In this document: in pieces, positions 8,006-17,237 of the stretch
Layout of the letters: each line of letters begins with the position of its first letter
Position numbering within the stretch: the stretch's first letter is position 1
Origin: LC029 sp036676475
Lineage (GTDB): Bacteria > Bacillota > Bacilli > Aneurinibacillales > RAOX-1
DNA length: 64,000 nt
Assembly: GCA_036676475.1 (NCBI GenBank)
Contig: JAKFCU010000077.1
Location: forward strand, 157,048 to 221,047
Direction of reading: 5' to 3'
The notes under the pieces: generated by a model
What the model saw: only the letters and a program-made list of their open reading frames with translations
Databases searched by the model: none
Told to the model about the DNA's origin: nothing
Program-made: the position numbers and the translations under genes

Positions 8006-9412
8006 ATGAAAACAAGAACAATGTTTGAAAAAATTTGGGATAATCATGTGATTCATCAAGAAGAAGGAAAACCTAGCTTACTCTATATTGACCTGCAACT
8101 TGTTCATGAAGTGACTTCTCCTCAAGCGTTTGAAGGTCTTCGCTTGACCGGACGAAAGGTACGCAGACCTGATTTAACTTTTGCTACCATGGATCATAAC
8201 GTACCGACAAAGGATAAATTTAATATAACGGATCCCATTGCCAAACAACAGATTGACACTCTCATTCAGAACTGTCAAGATTTTGGGGTTCCACTTGCCG
8301 ATTTAAATAGCCCGGATCAAGGGGTTGTCCATATTATCGGTCCTGAGCTTGGACTAACTCATCCAGGGAAGACGATTGTTTGCGGAGATAGCCACACTTC
8401 CACACACGGCGCTTTCGGAGCGTTGGCCTTTGGGATTGGAACGAGTGAGGTTGAGCATGTTCTAGCAACCCAATGCTTACAGCAGTCCAAACCTAAAACA
8501 CTGGAAGTGCGAGTCAATGGTGACATGCCGGTCGGCACAACAGCAAAAGACTTAATTTTAGCCATCATCGCAAAATACGGAACAGATTTTGCTACAGGTT
8601 ATGTTATAGAATATACAGGAGCAGCCATTCGTAAGCTGACTATGGAAGAACGCATGACCGTCTGTAATATGTCAATTGAAGCAGGGGCACGCGCAGGCTT
8701 GATTTCACCTGACGAAACCACCTTCCAGTATCTTGAAGGACGACGCTTCGCGCCAAAAGGTGAAGAGTGGACAAAAGCAGTGGCCGTTTGGAAGCAATTA
8801 GTTACCGATCCAGGTGCAACTTATGATCATACGGTTGAGATCGATGCATGTGACATTGCTCCACAGGTTACTTGGGGAACAAGCCCTGGTATGGGAACGG
8901 ATATTACCAAGTCTGTACCGGTTCCATCTGAGTTCACAACCATAAATGAACAAAAAGCAGCAACCGCAGCGCTTGATTATATGGGGTTAGCACCTGGAAC
9001 ACCTATGAATGAGATTTCGATTGATCGCGTGTTTATCGGATCCTGTACGAATGGACGGATTGAAGATTTACGTTCAGCAGCAAAATTTGCTAGCGGATAT
9101 AAGGTAGCCTCCCATGTGAATGCCATGATCGTACCGGGCTCCCAAGCTGTAAAGAAGCAAGCAGAAGAAGAAGGATTAGATAAGATCTTTGTGGAAGCTG
9201 GCTTTGAATGGCGTGAAGCAGGTTGCAGTATGTGTTTGGCAATGAATCCTGATGTATTAGCACCTGGTGAGCGTTGTGCATCCACCTCGAACCGCAACTT
9301 CGAAGGACGCCAAGGTCGCGGAGGTAGAACTCACTTGGTAAGCCCTGCTATGGCTGTTGCAGCTGCTATCAAAGGACATTTCACAGACGTTCGCGTTTGG
9401 GAATTCAAATAG
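8006..9412 (+). CDS. leuC: 3-isopropylmalate dehydratase large subunit
   Basis: 468-aa aconitase-superfamily subunit that, with LeuD, isomerises 2- to 3-isopropylmalate in leucine synthesis. The [4Fe-4S] ligands are the Cys of GSCTNGRIEDLR and the C-x2-C of GCSMCLAMNPD; other family landmarks are TMDHNVPT and GDSHTSTHGAFGALAFGIGTSEVEH. Length fits LeuC (about 465-472). Ribosome site GAAAGGGG before ATG. Forms a two-gene operon with leuD 13 nt downstream; leuA and leuB are not here, unlike the usual ilv-leu arrangement. Confidence 0.97.
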   Translation: MKTRTMFEKIWDNHVIHQEEGKPSLLYIDLQLVHEVTSPQAFEGLRLTGRKVRRPDLTFATMDHNVPTKDKFNITDPIAKQQIDTLIQNCQDFGVPLADLNSPDQGVVHIIGPELGLTHPGKTIVCGDSHTSTHGAFGALAFGIGTSEVEHVLATQCLQQSKPKTLEVRVNGDMPVGTTAKDLILAIIAKYGTDFATGYVIEYTGAAIRKLTMEERMTVCNMSIEAGARAGLISPDETTFQYLEGRRFAPKGEEWTKAVAVWKQLVTDPGATYDHTVEIDACDIAPQVTWGTSPGMGTDITKSVPVPSEFTTINEQKAATAALDYMGLAPGTPMNEISIDRVFIGSCTNGRIEDLRSAAKFASGYKVASHVNAMIVPGSQAVKKQAEEEGLDKIFVEAGFEWREAGCSMCLAMNPDVLAPGERCASTSNRNFEGRQGRGGRTHLVSPAMAVAAAIKGHFTDVRVWEFK

Positions 9413-9425
9413 GAAGGTGACCAGA

Positions 9426-10034
9426 ATGGAACCATTTAAAAAATTAACTAGTATTGTTGCTCCCCTTGACCGTGTAAACGTGGATACGGATGCTATTATT
9501 CCTAAGCAATTTTTGAAAAGGATTGAACGTTCCGGCTTTGGACAATTCCTTTTCTATGAGTGGCGTTTTGATGAACAGGAACAGGTCAACCCAAGCTTTG
9601 AACTGAATCAGGAGAAATATCAAGGAACCAATATCTTATTGGCTCGCGCTAACTTCGGTTGTGGATCTTCACGTGAGCATGCACCTTGGGCCCTATTGGA
9701 TTATGGTTTTAAAGTGGTCATCGCTCCTTCTTTCGCCGATATTTTTTATAACAATTGCTTCAAAAACGGGATCTTGCCGATTGCGCTTACGGAAGAACAA
9801 GTAGAGGCGTTATTCCAAAACACGATGAATAAAGAAGTTTACAAGTTAACCGTAAACTTAGAATCACAAACGATTAGCGATGAAGATGGACTAGAGATTT
9901 CCTTTGATGTTGATTCCTATCGAAGAGAATGTTTGCTTAATGGCTTGGATGATATCGGGATTTCCCTAGAATTTGAAGATAAAATCAAGGAATATGAAGC
10001 CAACTATCCTTCCTATTATAAAGTTGTGAAATAA
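9426..10034 (+). CDS. leuD: 3-isopropylmalate dehydratase small subunit
   Basis: 202-aa swivel-domain partner of LeuC. Starts MEPFKKLTSIVAPLDRVNVDTDAI after AGGAAGGTGACC; contains NFGCGSSREHAPWAL, the substrate-recognition loop, and FADIFYNNCFKNGILPI. An upstream in-frame extension overlapping leuC is not needed. Ends at a strong hairpin. Confidence 0.97.
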   Translation: MEPFKKLTSIVAPLDRVNVDTDAIIPKQFLKRIERSGFGQFLFYEWRFDEQEQVNPSFELNQEKYQGTNILLARANFGCGSSREHAPWALLDYGFKVVIAPSFADIFYNNCFKNGILPIALTEEQVEALFQNTMNKEVYKLTVNLESQTISDEDGLEISFDVDSYRRECLLNGLDDIGISLEFEDKIKEYEANYPSYYKVVK

Positions 10035-10041
10035 GACAGAA

Positions 10042-10071
10042 AGAAGACCCGGTGATAGCACCGGGTCTTCT
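10042..10071. terminator. leuCD terminator
   Basis: AGAAGACCCGGTG stem with four-base loop and its complement, followed by T-rich sequence; it abuts the stop codon of the convergent small gene. Confidence 0.85.
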
Positions 10072-10301
10072 CATTTCTTCTTGATTTTTATTTGATCCTG
10101 AACATGGTTTCCCTTGGTCAATCTACAAGGTACGCCATGACCAATTGCTCCAGGCTGCTCCATTTTTTCCATGTAGTTAAGCCCTCTTTGACATTGTTGA
10201 GTACATTTCATACAAGCATCAGCCGTCACAATCTTCATGTAATGCTGCATATTGTCAACAGCAGAAGCCGCCTTTTTTTTCCTTACTGCCATCCCCATCA
10301 T
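10071..10301 (-). CDS. Small cysteine-containing basic protein
   Basis: 76 aa, strongly basic at both ends. Four cysteines in ACMKCTQQCQRG and GVPCRL could bind a metal (C-x2-C-x3-C spacing). GGGGAGGCTG precedes the ATG pair at 10301/10298. Family not recognised; no signal peptide. The reading frame is clean and between two real genes, but it could be spurious. Confidence 0.5.
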   Translation of the reverse strand: MMGMAVRKKKAASAVDNMQHYMKIVTADACMKCTQQCQRGLNYMEKMEQPGAIGHGVPCRLTKGNHVQDQIKIKKK

Positions 10302-10390
10302 CAGCCTCCCCTATTGACATCTAATCCACGATATGTCGATGCAAGGAAAGAAGTGATTAGGCATGTACCTAATTTATCTCTATCTACTAT

Positions 10391-11404
10391 CTACCATCTC
10401 CACCGCCAGGCAAACCAACGGTTCTCTTCCTCTATTAGCGGGAAATTCCCTTCTTTGCCTACGTAACGGTTATATCTTTTAAGTCTTTTCTCCATTCTTC
10501 CTAGGGCAGCTACTATTTCAACCAAGCTTTGCGGATTTTCTTGATGCTGACCATTCATCAAGCATAGTCTCCACCAGTCCATATCAATGAGAATACCCTT
10601 CGGTAGACCTGTGTGGGCCATGACAGCCAACATGTATTCATATAATTCTTTCATTTGCTCACGGCTTTTTTGCTCAACGGTCTCATCAGCCCAACTGATT
10701 CTACCATAATGCTCTGTAATGACAATAAAATCATGTAAGATTTCGTTTTTTCCCGATTCGATATAGAGACCCTTATAGTACCCCTTGGGATGGACCTCAC
10801 TTTTGGACTGTTCTCGCATCCACTGCTCAAATTGATGAGTTTGCTTAATAATCTGTTTTAATTTATTCATTTCCTTCAAAGGAAAAAAGCCATCGATTTG
10901 CCATTTTGAAAAATAGATAATCAATACCTTCAAGGCCTGTTCATAATGTCTTCGGAGATGTGCCACATATTTAGGTGGAAGGAGGGTGATGTTGATGATA
11001 CTAGAAATCAGGACTCCGACAAATGTGATCATGAAGCGATTCCAGGCATAAAACAGAAAGTTATCGATCGGTGTTTCCATGATGAAGATCACGGTTACAA
11101 TGCTAAGCGGTATACTCTCTTTCCATTTGAACAAATTAGTTAAGGTGATAACAATAATAATAGCTAAAGCTACGGTATAGAGGTGAACTCCAAATAACAA
11201 CGATACCAGGATGGCCACCAAGGCTCCCACAACATTGGCTTGAATTTGTTCTACTGCATATCTCAAAGATCGTGCGTTTGTGGGCTGAATCGACAATGCT
11301 GCAGCCACCGCGGCAAATACTGCCGGTTCTAACCCGAGCAAATTTGCAATGAATAAAGAAGCCATCACGGAGATGGCTGTCTTAATGGTTCTTCTTCCAA
11401 ACAT
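10391..11404 (-). CDS. Aromatic acid exporter family membrane protein (DUF939/ArAE_1, YqjA-like)
   Basis: 337 aa. The N-terminal half has the paired hydrophobic helices of the FUSC/aromatic-acid exporter fold (about residues 8-30, 55-85, 95-145), beginning RTIKTAISVMASLFIANLLGLEPAVFAAVAA; the C-terminal half (from about 150) is the cytoplasmic helical ArAE_1 C-terminal domain. Bacillus YqjA has the same layout and size. Transport of aromatic acids is family knowledge, not shown here. Ribosome site GGAGGCTTTCC before ATG. Confidence 0.8.
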   Translation of the reverse strand: MFGRRTIKTAISVMASLFIANLLGLEPAVFAAVAAALSIQPTNARSLRYAVEQIQANVVGALVAILVSLLFGVHLYTVALAIIIVITLTNLFKWKESIPLSIVTVIFIMETPIDNFLFYAWNRFMITFVGVLISSIINITLLPPKYVAHLRRHYEQALKVLIIYFSKWQIDGFFPLKEMNKLKQIIKQTHQFEQWMREQSKSEVHPKGYYKGLYIESGKNEILHDFIVITEHYGRISWADETVEQKSREQMKELYEYMLAVMAHTGLPKGILIDMDWWRLCLMNGQHQENPQSLVEIVAALGRMEKRLKRYNRYVGKEGNFPLIEEENRWFAWRWRW

Positions 11405-11441
11405 GGAAAGCCTCCTGGCCTAAATATGTAATACTACAAGT

Positions 11442-12683
11442 TTATCTTCCGTTTTTTCCATTTTTGGGAAGAAGGGCAGTCAATACATATTGATTAGGAT
11501 CTAAAATGCGTTGGGCCACTCTTTTTACATCTTCTGCTGACACATCTTGCACATTTTTTAATTCTTCCTCAGGATCTGCTGGAAGCCCTCTTACAGCCAT
11601 CGCCCCCATATGAGCATTATAGGATCCTGCTCCCTCTAATTCCATTATTTTGGAGCCTTCCAAAGAATTTCGAGCAATCATTAATTCTTCTTCAGAAACG
11701 GGCTCTGTCATCATTCTTTCCCATTCCTCTAAAATGATTTGTTCCACCTCATGAATTTTCCGGTGATCCAGACCTACACTAACGACGAAGCTTCCCGCTC
11801 CCAACCATGCCTCATGGGAAGTATCGACTGCATATGCAAGACCTTTCTCTTCACGAATCCGTTGATACAATCGAGAAATTTCATTTCCTCCTAAAATGGC
11901 ATTCATGACTTGAATAGCGACCCGATCTTCATCTTCTAGTCCTGGCGCAGGAACACCTAACAGGATTTGTCCCTGATCCACCTCCCGATGATATCGAATG
12001 ATTTGCTTTTTTCTTTCCAAATTTACCTTTTCTATTTGAAGCACACTCGTCGTTGGTTTTTTACCGAGTTTCTCTTCAAGAATCGGAAGAATTTGTTCCG
12101 GCATCACGCGGCCAGAAATAGAAATCGTAAGCGTTTTATCAAAATAGGCTTGTTCATAAAAGTGCAAGATATCATCTCTATCAATCTGTTGTACACTATC
12201 CCGGTTACCAAGAATAGGGACACCAAGAGGATGATTAGGGTACATTGTTTCCATAAAGCGGTCCATAAGAAATTCGGAAGGAATATCATTATACATATCA
12301 ATTTCTTCTAATATAATAGTCTTCTCTTTCTCCACATCATCTACTGGAAACTGAGGATCCATATAGAGATCGGTAAGAATATCCAAAGCTGCTTCCCATT
12401 GTCGAAATGGCACATCAAGGGTATAAGTGGTCGTATCGCGCTCTGTAAAAGCATTCAGATGCCCACCTAGCTTCAATGCATCTATGGAAATTTGCTTATA
12501 CCCTCTCTTCTTTGTACCTCTAAACATCATATGTTCAACAAAATGGGCAAGCCCTTTTTTATTCACAGGATCGCACTGTGAGCCTGCCCCAACCAAAATA
12601 TCAATGCAAACCTTGAAGCTGGTTGGTATTGATTTTATTAGTACACGAGTCCCATTGGACAAATAAAACGTTTGAAAACTCAT
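11442..12683 (-). CDS. M16-family zinc peptidase
   Basis: 413 aa insulinase/processing-peptidase type protein. The inverted zinc motif HFVEH is at residues 47-51 inside KKGLAHFVEHMMFRGT, and the downstream Glu ligand fits the EEIDMYND region about 75 residues later. The second M16 domain (from about 170) lacks a zinc motif, as expected. Resembles Bacillus YmxG (MlpA) and related cytosolic peptidases. AGGAGACACAA before ATG. Its natural substrate is unknown. Confidence 0.88.
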   Translation of the reverse strand: MSFQTFYLSNGTRVLIKSIPTSFKVCIDILVGAGSQCDPVNKKGLAHFVEHMMFRGTKKRGYKQISIDALKLGGHLNAFTERDTTTYTLDVPFRQWEAALDILTDLYMDPQFPVDDVEKEKTIILEEIDMYNDIPSEFLMDRFMETMYPNHPLGVPILGNRDSVQQIDRDDILHFYEQAYFDKTLTISISGRVMPEQILPILEEKLGKKPTTSVLQIEKVNLERKKQIIRYHREVDQGQILLGVPAPGLEDEDRVAIQVMNAILGGNEISRLYQRIREEKGLAYAVDTSHEAWLGAGSFVVSVGLDHRKIHEVEQIILEEWERMMTEPVSEEELMIARNSLEGSKIMELEGAGSYNAHMGAMAVRGLPADPEEELKNVQDVSAEDVKRVAQRILDPNQYVLTALLPKNGKNGR

Positions 12684-12787
12684 TTGTGTCTCCTCTCATA
12701 AAGCCTTCTCTAATATTAAAAGAAATGTTTCCATACTTCAATCATATAAAGTATATTATCTTCTCAGTATTATTTTCACATGCAAAA

Positions 12788-13561
12788 CTATACCAAATAG
12801 GTCTCTTGGGGAGGGGTTTTCTTCACCAGTGAAACCATAACCTTGGCAATTCCTCGATTCCAGTTTTGATCCGATGCATAACGCACATTCATTCCCTGTA
12901 ATGTTGGACCATGAAAATACATCCCTTGTTCATTCAGGTATTGTTTACTGATAAATTGAGCTACCACATCAATACTTTCCGCCTTTGTTTTAAATCCTTT
13001 TGCACTATTATAAGGACTGTTATCATAAGCCATATACCCAAATATGTTATTTTTCTCCCGACTAATCCGCGAATTCCCCCAGCCACTTTCCCATGCCGCG
13101 TGAGCGATCAGGTAATACGCATTGACCTGATATTTTTTCTCCGCTTCGACAAATGCCTTACCTAAACCTTCCAGGCCTGTCCCCTCTAAAAGTTGGTCAG
13201 CCTGTCCAACCGTTAGTTCGGAAGATTTACGTAAATCAAGTCTCGTAACATCTGTAGTTTTGACCGCTTGCACAAATTCTTTATGCCGTTTGATCCGCTT
13301 CTTCTGTGCCGCGAAAAGGATAGATGAAGTTGTGTTTTTGAGAGTTAACTTTTCTGATTTTGCCTGAGCCACCAGATCTTCCTGGATGGTATACTTTTTC
13401 CACTCACTAGGGACTCCCTTCTCTTTTTTGTCGTTCATTTGCTCAATAACAGGAACAACTTGTCCAAGTAAACGAAGGCTAGTTGCCAATACGGGGCGCT
13501 GAAAGGATAAAACAAAGAATAGAGCAACAATTAATAATAATGTAAGACTTCTCTCATTCAA
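12788..13561 (-). CDS. Exported glucosaminidase-domain protein
   Basis: 257 aa. N-terminal signal anchor at residues 3-24; C-terminal glucosaminidase (LytD/Bax-like) domain from about 125: LIAHAAWESGWGNSRISREKNNIFGYMAY with the catalytic Glu in WESGWG and the NIFG motif, then YNSAKGFKTKAESID. Likely cleaves peptidoglycan glycan strands at the cell surface. The start is a TTG at 13561 with GGGGAG 8 nt upstream; the out-of-frame ATG 4 nt on is not used. No SH3 or LysM anchor domain is seen. Confidence 0.82.
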   Translation of the reverse strand: MNERSLTLLLIVALFFVLSFQRPVLATSLRLLGQVVPVIEQMNDKKEKGVPSEWKKYTIQEDLVAQAKSEKLTLKNTTSSILFAAQKKRIKRHKEFVQAVKTTDVTRLDLRKSSELTVGQADQLLEGTGLEGLGKAFVEAEKKYQVNAYYLIAHAAWESGWGNSRISREKNNIFGYMAYDNSPYNSAKGFKTKAESIDVVAQFISKQYLNEQGMYFHGPTLQGMNVRYASDQNWNRGIAKVMVSLVKKTPPQETYLV

Positions 13562-13628
13562 ATGGTTTACTCCCCTCTGTGATCTAAGATCTGTTTTATT
13601 AATTTTTATTCACAGAGGAGGAAAATTA

Positions 13629-14570
13629 TCACTTTAAATTAGGACAAACGTTATGATGATCGCTGATAGGAACCGACATAAGGAATGGCAAGAGAGCAGA
13701 AATCTCGCGACTTCCGACTATATTGGGGTTAAGATCACTTCGGCTATATAATCCGATTTTTTGGGAATTCAATTCTTTTAAAGAAGCTAGCTGTTCCCTC
13801 TTAGGCAAGAATTGGATTTTGAGTTCATTTTCTCCCTTCATATTCTCAAAGGGACGAGCTAATTTAGGAAGGATGCGTTGGGGTCCTGCGATCCGGATAT
13901 ACGCCTTGTAATGGCAATCATTCAGCTTACGCAGCGTATCCTGGGATAGCCATGGGACATTCAAAGTCCCTTTTTGATCACGGGTAATTAATCTTTGGGT
14001 CCATTTATCCAAGTAATATAGGATAATTTTAAAAAGACCGGTGGCATCCACAGAGCTCCTAAAGTCACGGAATCCCTTTTCCATTTTAGCTTTATACATT
14101 TCATTTTTACGGGTATTCAAGCCCATTTTTTCTATTGGAACAAATCCAAAGCTAAGTCTAGCCATTTCCGATTTTTCTAACGGTACCTCCTCTGGTAGGA
14201 GCACCGAGGCTGAAGTGGGAAGGGCAAAAAGATTTTCGAAAGCAAGCTTCAATTCACATACCACAGCACCGGGAGAAACCTTCAACTCTTCCGGTAGACA
14301 CGGAATGAGTTGTATACTGCTTTTTTTCAATCGTTTCTCCTGTCCACGCAGAAAATCAGGCAGTTGTTCCATCACATACTGTGGTACGGTCATATAAACT
14401 GTTAAGGGATGTTCCCCGCGATATATCACATCAATCCAAACGGATTGCGGATTCCACCACCTCTGATGATGAAGAAAATAGCGATGAAGCCTTTTCCAGA
14501 AACGTTGTTGTTCTTCTATGGAGAGGCAATGCTGTGTGGTTATTTTGACCACCTGATAAGAATCCCTCAT
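13629..14570 (-). CDS. Unrecognised 313-aa protein, resembling N-domain of TraG/HerA-like ATPases
   Basis: Starts at the ATG at 14570 (AAGGAGG 8 nt before). No membrane segment, no Walker motifs. The N-terminal part (SIEEQQRFWKRLHRYF... IDVIYRGEHPLTVYMTVPQYVMEQLPDFL) and the end (LNPNIVGSREISALLPFLM) recall the large N-terminal domain of conjugation-type coupling proteins, where that domain is followed by an ATPase; here the protein stops instead. This likeness is a weak inference. It follows no clear operon; the next gene downstream is the glucosaminidase. Confidence 0.55.
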   Translation of the reverse strand: MRDSYQVVKITTQHCLSIEEQQRFWKRLHRYFLHHQRWWNPQSVWIDVIYRGEHPLTVYMTVPQYVMEQLPDFLRGQEKRLKKSSIQLIPCLPEELKVSPGAVVCELKLAFENLFALPTSASVLLPEEVPLEKSEMARLSFGFVPIEKMGLNTRKNEMYKAKMEKGFRDFRSSVDATGLFKIILYYLDKWTQRLITRDQKGTLNVPWLSQDTLRKLNDCHYKAYIRIAGPQRILPKLARPFENMKGENELKIQFLPKREQLASLKELNSQKIGLYSRSDLNPNIVGSREISALLPFLMSVPISDHHNVCPNLK

Positions 14571-14746
14571 TTCAGACACCTCCTTCTCCAAAGGTATGCA
14601 TCTGCATGCCAAATCATGTAATAGAATGTATACTCAGATTATGATATAATTCAGTTCAGGGTTTGATAATGTAAGGTGTAAGACAGGCAACATTTCATTC
14701 TGATCGATAGATAAGACCATATTCCGATTAGAAAGGTGATGTTCAG

Positions 14747-14938
14747 ATGATGAATTCGCTGAAGCTATCTGAAATCGTTTTGTCTGTAAGGCCTGAATTG
14801 TTCCACCTTTTAACAGTTCAAGAACTTGACTTGCAAATTGTCCTCAAGCATGGGCTGGATGCATTAGAACCCGAGGATGTATTAGAAATTATTGAAGCTA
14901 GCATAATCCATAATAAAGAAAACGACGCCTTGCACTAG
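14747..14938 (+). CDS. Small acidic hypothetical protein
   Basis: 63 aa, ATG after GAAAGGTGATGTTCAG. Acidic, all-helical in appearance, ending HNKENDALH. The stop codon lies in the loop of the terminator hairpin. Not recognised; probably real because of ribosome site and terminator. Confidence 0.55.
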   Translation: MMNSLKLSEIVLSVRPELFHLLTVQELDLQIVLKHGLDALEPEDVLEIIEASIIHNKENDALH

Positions 14939-14952
14939 GCGTCGTTTTCTTT
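14915..14952. terminator. Bidirectional terminator
   Basis: Perfect 15-bp stem (AAAGAAAACGACGCC at 14915-14929 with 14938-14952) with A and T runs within the arms, between two convergent small genes. Confidence 0.88.
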
Positions 14953-14978
14953 ACTATGGAACTATTATCACATATGTC

Positions 14979-15224
14979 TCATGACGTGGCTTGTTTAAAC
15001 GACTTCACGAAATCCTTGATTGTTTTATATCTGTCCACTAAACTGGAATAATAAATCTCGATTTCAAGTTCTTCCATAATAAACGTAAACCTGATATCTC
15101 CCGGCTTTTCAAAACGATCATAATCAAATTCCACCTGTTCATGACTAGAAAATTGGCAAGCCAACTCTACAGCGATTTCCGCAGCCAAATCATAAGCATT
15201 CGTGTATTCCCGGATTAATCTCAT
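14979..15224 (-). CDS. Small hypothetical protein
   Basis: 81 aa, ribosome site GGGGATGGTGAG close to ATG. Starts MRLIREYTNAYDLAAEIAVELACQF; mixed alpha/beta look, acidic-aromatic (EIEIYYSSLVDRY). No cysteine cluster or membrane segment. Family not recognised. Confidence 0.55.
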   Translation of the reverse strand: MRLIREYTNAYDLAAEIAVELACQFSSHEQVEFDYDRFEKPGDIRFTFIMEELEIEIYYSSLVDRYKTIKDFVKSFKQATS

Positions 15225-15375
15225 CTCACCATCCCCCTTTAGCCGATGTTCATCTAAAGCGGCTTATCCATAAACTATGCCGTGTACTATTCATTTAGAA
15301 CAGAAGGTCAACCAAGAGAATATGATATACATTAGTGGAGATGTAGACGAAATTTGAAAGGAGGAATCAGGATAA

Positions 15376-16086
15376 GTGTTCTATGAAAAAATACAACCTA
15401 AGATCTTAGCTGGTTTTTTAAAAGATCCTGTGCATGCTAATCTTAAAGAATTACTTCTTCGCAACACGGGAGAAACCGATTTCCTTGATTTTAAAAGCAA
15501 ATGGATCGATCTCTCCAAACTAGCCAAACATATATTAGCCATCGCCAATTCTGGAGGAGGATGCATTATTGTAGGTGTTTCTCAAAAAGAAGATGGCTCC
15601 TCTTCCCTCGATGGACTCTCAGATGAAGATTTTTTGGATAAAGCAGATATCGATAACAAGCTTGAGCATTATTTGCCTAAGTGGTTATCCTACCGAACGG
15701 AAGATTTTATTTTTGATCATACAGCTGATCTACCATTAAAGAGCAAAAAATTCCAAGCCTTGATCATTGAGTACGACACGAAGTATGTTCCCTATACCTC
15801 TATCATTAGCCGGGGTGAATTACGTTACGGAGCCATCTATGTTAGACAAGGAACCAAATCTTTAGAAGCTAACCACGAGAAGCTGGTAGAAATCATTATC
15901 CGAAAAGTACAAGCCGGAGGATCTGACTCTACCGAGCTTAGTCTGCAAGAACACCTGCATCAATTGAGGCAGCTGTACCATGAACACAATAAACAAGGTA
16001 ATGGCGAGTATGAAAACTATCTGGAAGAACTTATCCTGCGAAAACAAAAACGGATTGAGGAAATTTTGGGATTAAAGACCCCTTGA
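15376..16086 (+). CDS. AlbA_2 (Schlafen-like) domain protein
   Basis: 236 aa starting at GTG after GAAAGGAGGAATCAGGATAA. Residues about 25-165 form an AlbA_2/Schlafen-type domain: TDFLDFKSKW, HILAIANSGGGCIIVGVSQ and the RGELRYGAIYVRQGTKSLEAN segment are the family landmarks. The last 60 residues are charged and helical. In bacteria this domain occurs in nucleic-acid-binding regulators and in defence proteins; no partner toxin or effector domain is seen here. It stands alone, convergent with the HRDC gene, at the edge of a DNA-repair gene block. Confidence 0.72.
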   Translation: MFYEKIQPKILAGFLKDPVHANLKELLLRNTGETDFLDFKSKWIDLSKLAKHILAIANSGGGCIIVGVSQKEDGSSSLDGLSDEDFLDKADIDNKLEHYLPKWLSYRTEDFIFDHTADLPLKSKKFQALIIEYDTKYVPYTSIISRGELRYGAIYVRQGTKSLEANHEKLVEIIIRKVQAGGSDSTELSLQEHLHQLRQLYHEHNKQGNGEYENYLEELILRKQKRIEEILGLKTP

Positions 16087-16121
16087 TGTGAATCGGCAAG
16101 GGGGACTTTCCCTCCTTATGC

Positions 16122-17123
16122 CTAAGAGGCAGTCTTCAACTTTAATTGCAAATAGGTGCACACCAACCTTATGCGATTATACCGTTGACCCACTTCCTTG
16201 CTTGTCGTTGCATCCCCTTCATCGCCATACATTTTCTCATAGATCGGTTTTAATCGGTCACCGCCCAGTTTTAAGGCTATATCCTCTATTAAACTCTTTT
16301 CCTGAATTTGTTCCACTTCCCTCTCCAAGAAACTCATGATGTCATATCCCTCTTGATCTAATGATCGAATCCGTTTCAGCAGTTCACTCATCGAGATGGA
16401 TAACCGCTCTGCTATTTCATCCAAATCCATTTGATCTTCAATCATTTCAAGTAACCTTAGTTTTTCTTCCATTTCCTGTGTTACTCTAGCTTTTCTTTTT
16501 TCTTCCTTCTGTTTCCGCTCTGTCATAAACCATGGTAAAAAATAATCCAATGTGACCTTTTGATTAATCCAATCCAGGGGAAATGAATAGATTTGCTCAT
16601 ATTTCTGCGTAATCTCTAAAATGGATCTTCCATATAAACTTACTTTGTTGTTACCTATGCCTGGGATTTGTAAAAGTTGATCTTCGGTACGCGGAATATA
16701 GGTGGCAATTAGGGAAAGAAGCTTGTCCGTGCCGATAAAATAAGGGGGAATGTGAGAAGCTGAAGCAGCATGCTTGCGCCATTTCTTCAGTTCTAGAAAA
16801 AGGGAAGAGTTCATGCTTTGAGAGGCAAAACATTCTAGCTTGCGCATCATGAGAAAACGTGGGGGAATCGTGGAAAGGAATTGGGTCATCCAAGGTTGGT
16901 TGAGAATAAACCCTTCTTTCACCTTTTCGTATAATAGGGTTTCAACATGCTGCCAAGCCTGCTCTAATTCAGGTTCTGAGTGATAAATAACCGTTTCTTC
17001 CTGATCAGGGGTGATTAAAGACCATTGGGTTTCCGCTTCTCCATTTCGAACGAGCAGAATAATCTTCCCGATTTCTCCTGAAGGCTTCGCCAGTGTCATT
17101 AAAAAATGCAGAGAATGGTACAT
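16122..17123 (-). CDS. HRDC-domain protein
   Basis: 333 aa from the ATG at 17123 (GAAGGAGG 11 nt upstream). An HRDC nucleic-acid-binding domain is seen at about 115-185: LKKWRKHAASASHIPPYFIGTDKLL, LIATYIPRTEDQLLQIPGIGNNKV. The C-terminal third has two helix-turn-helix-like segments (LDEIAERLSISMSELLKRI; SLIEDIALKLGG). There is no helicase or nuclease core, so it is probably an accessory DNA- or RNA-binding protein. It sits directly downstream of yhaO-yhaN on the same strand, 114 nt away. Confidence 0.7.
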   Translation of the reverse strand: MYHSLHFLMTLAKPSGEIGKIILLVRNGEAETQWSLITPDQEETVIYHSEPELEQAWQHVETLLYEKVKEGFILNQPWMTQFLSTIPPRFLMMRKLECFASQSMNSSLFLELKKWRKHAASASHIPPYFIGTDKLLSLIATYIPRTEDQLLQIPGIGNNKVSLYGRSILEITQKYEQIYSFPLDWINQKVTLDYFLPWFMTERKQKEEKRKARVTQEMEEKLRLLEMIEDQMDLDEIAERLSISMSELLKRIRSLDQEGYDIMSFLEREVEQIQEKSLIEDIALKLGGDRLKPIYEKMYGDEGDATTSKEVGQRYNRIRLVCTYLQLKLKTAS

Positions 17124-17237
17124 AAGAATTGCAACCTCCTTCAATATTTAATTTTCAAGCAATTTTATTATATCAGATCGGCCCATTATCTTCCAATATT
17201 TTTTCAAATATTACAAGCTTGGGAGCGTGAAGCTCCC

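Noticed and set aside
13574..13618. CCTCTGTGA/TCACAGAGG inverted repeat as terminator
   Set aside because: 27-nt loop and one arm is part of the TTG-start ribosome site; likely chance, though regulation cannot be excluded.
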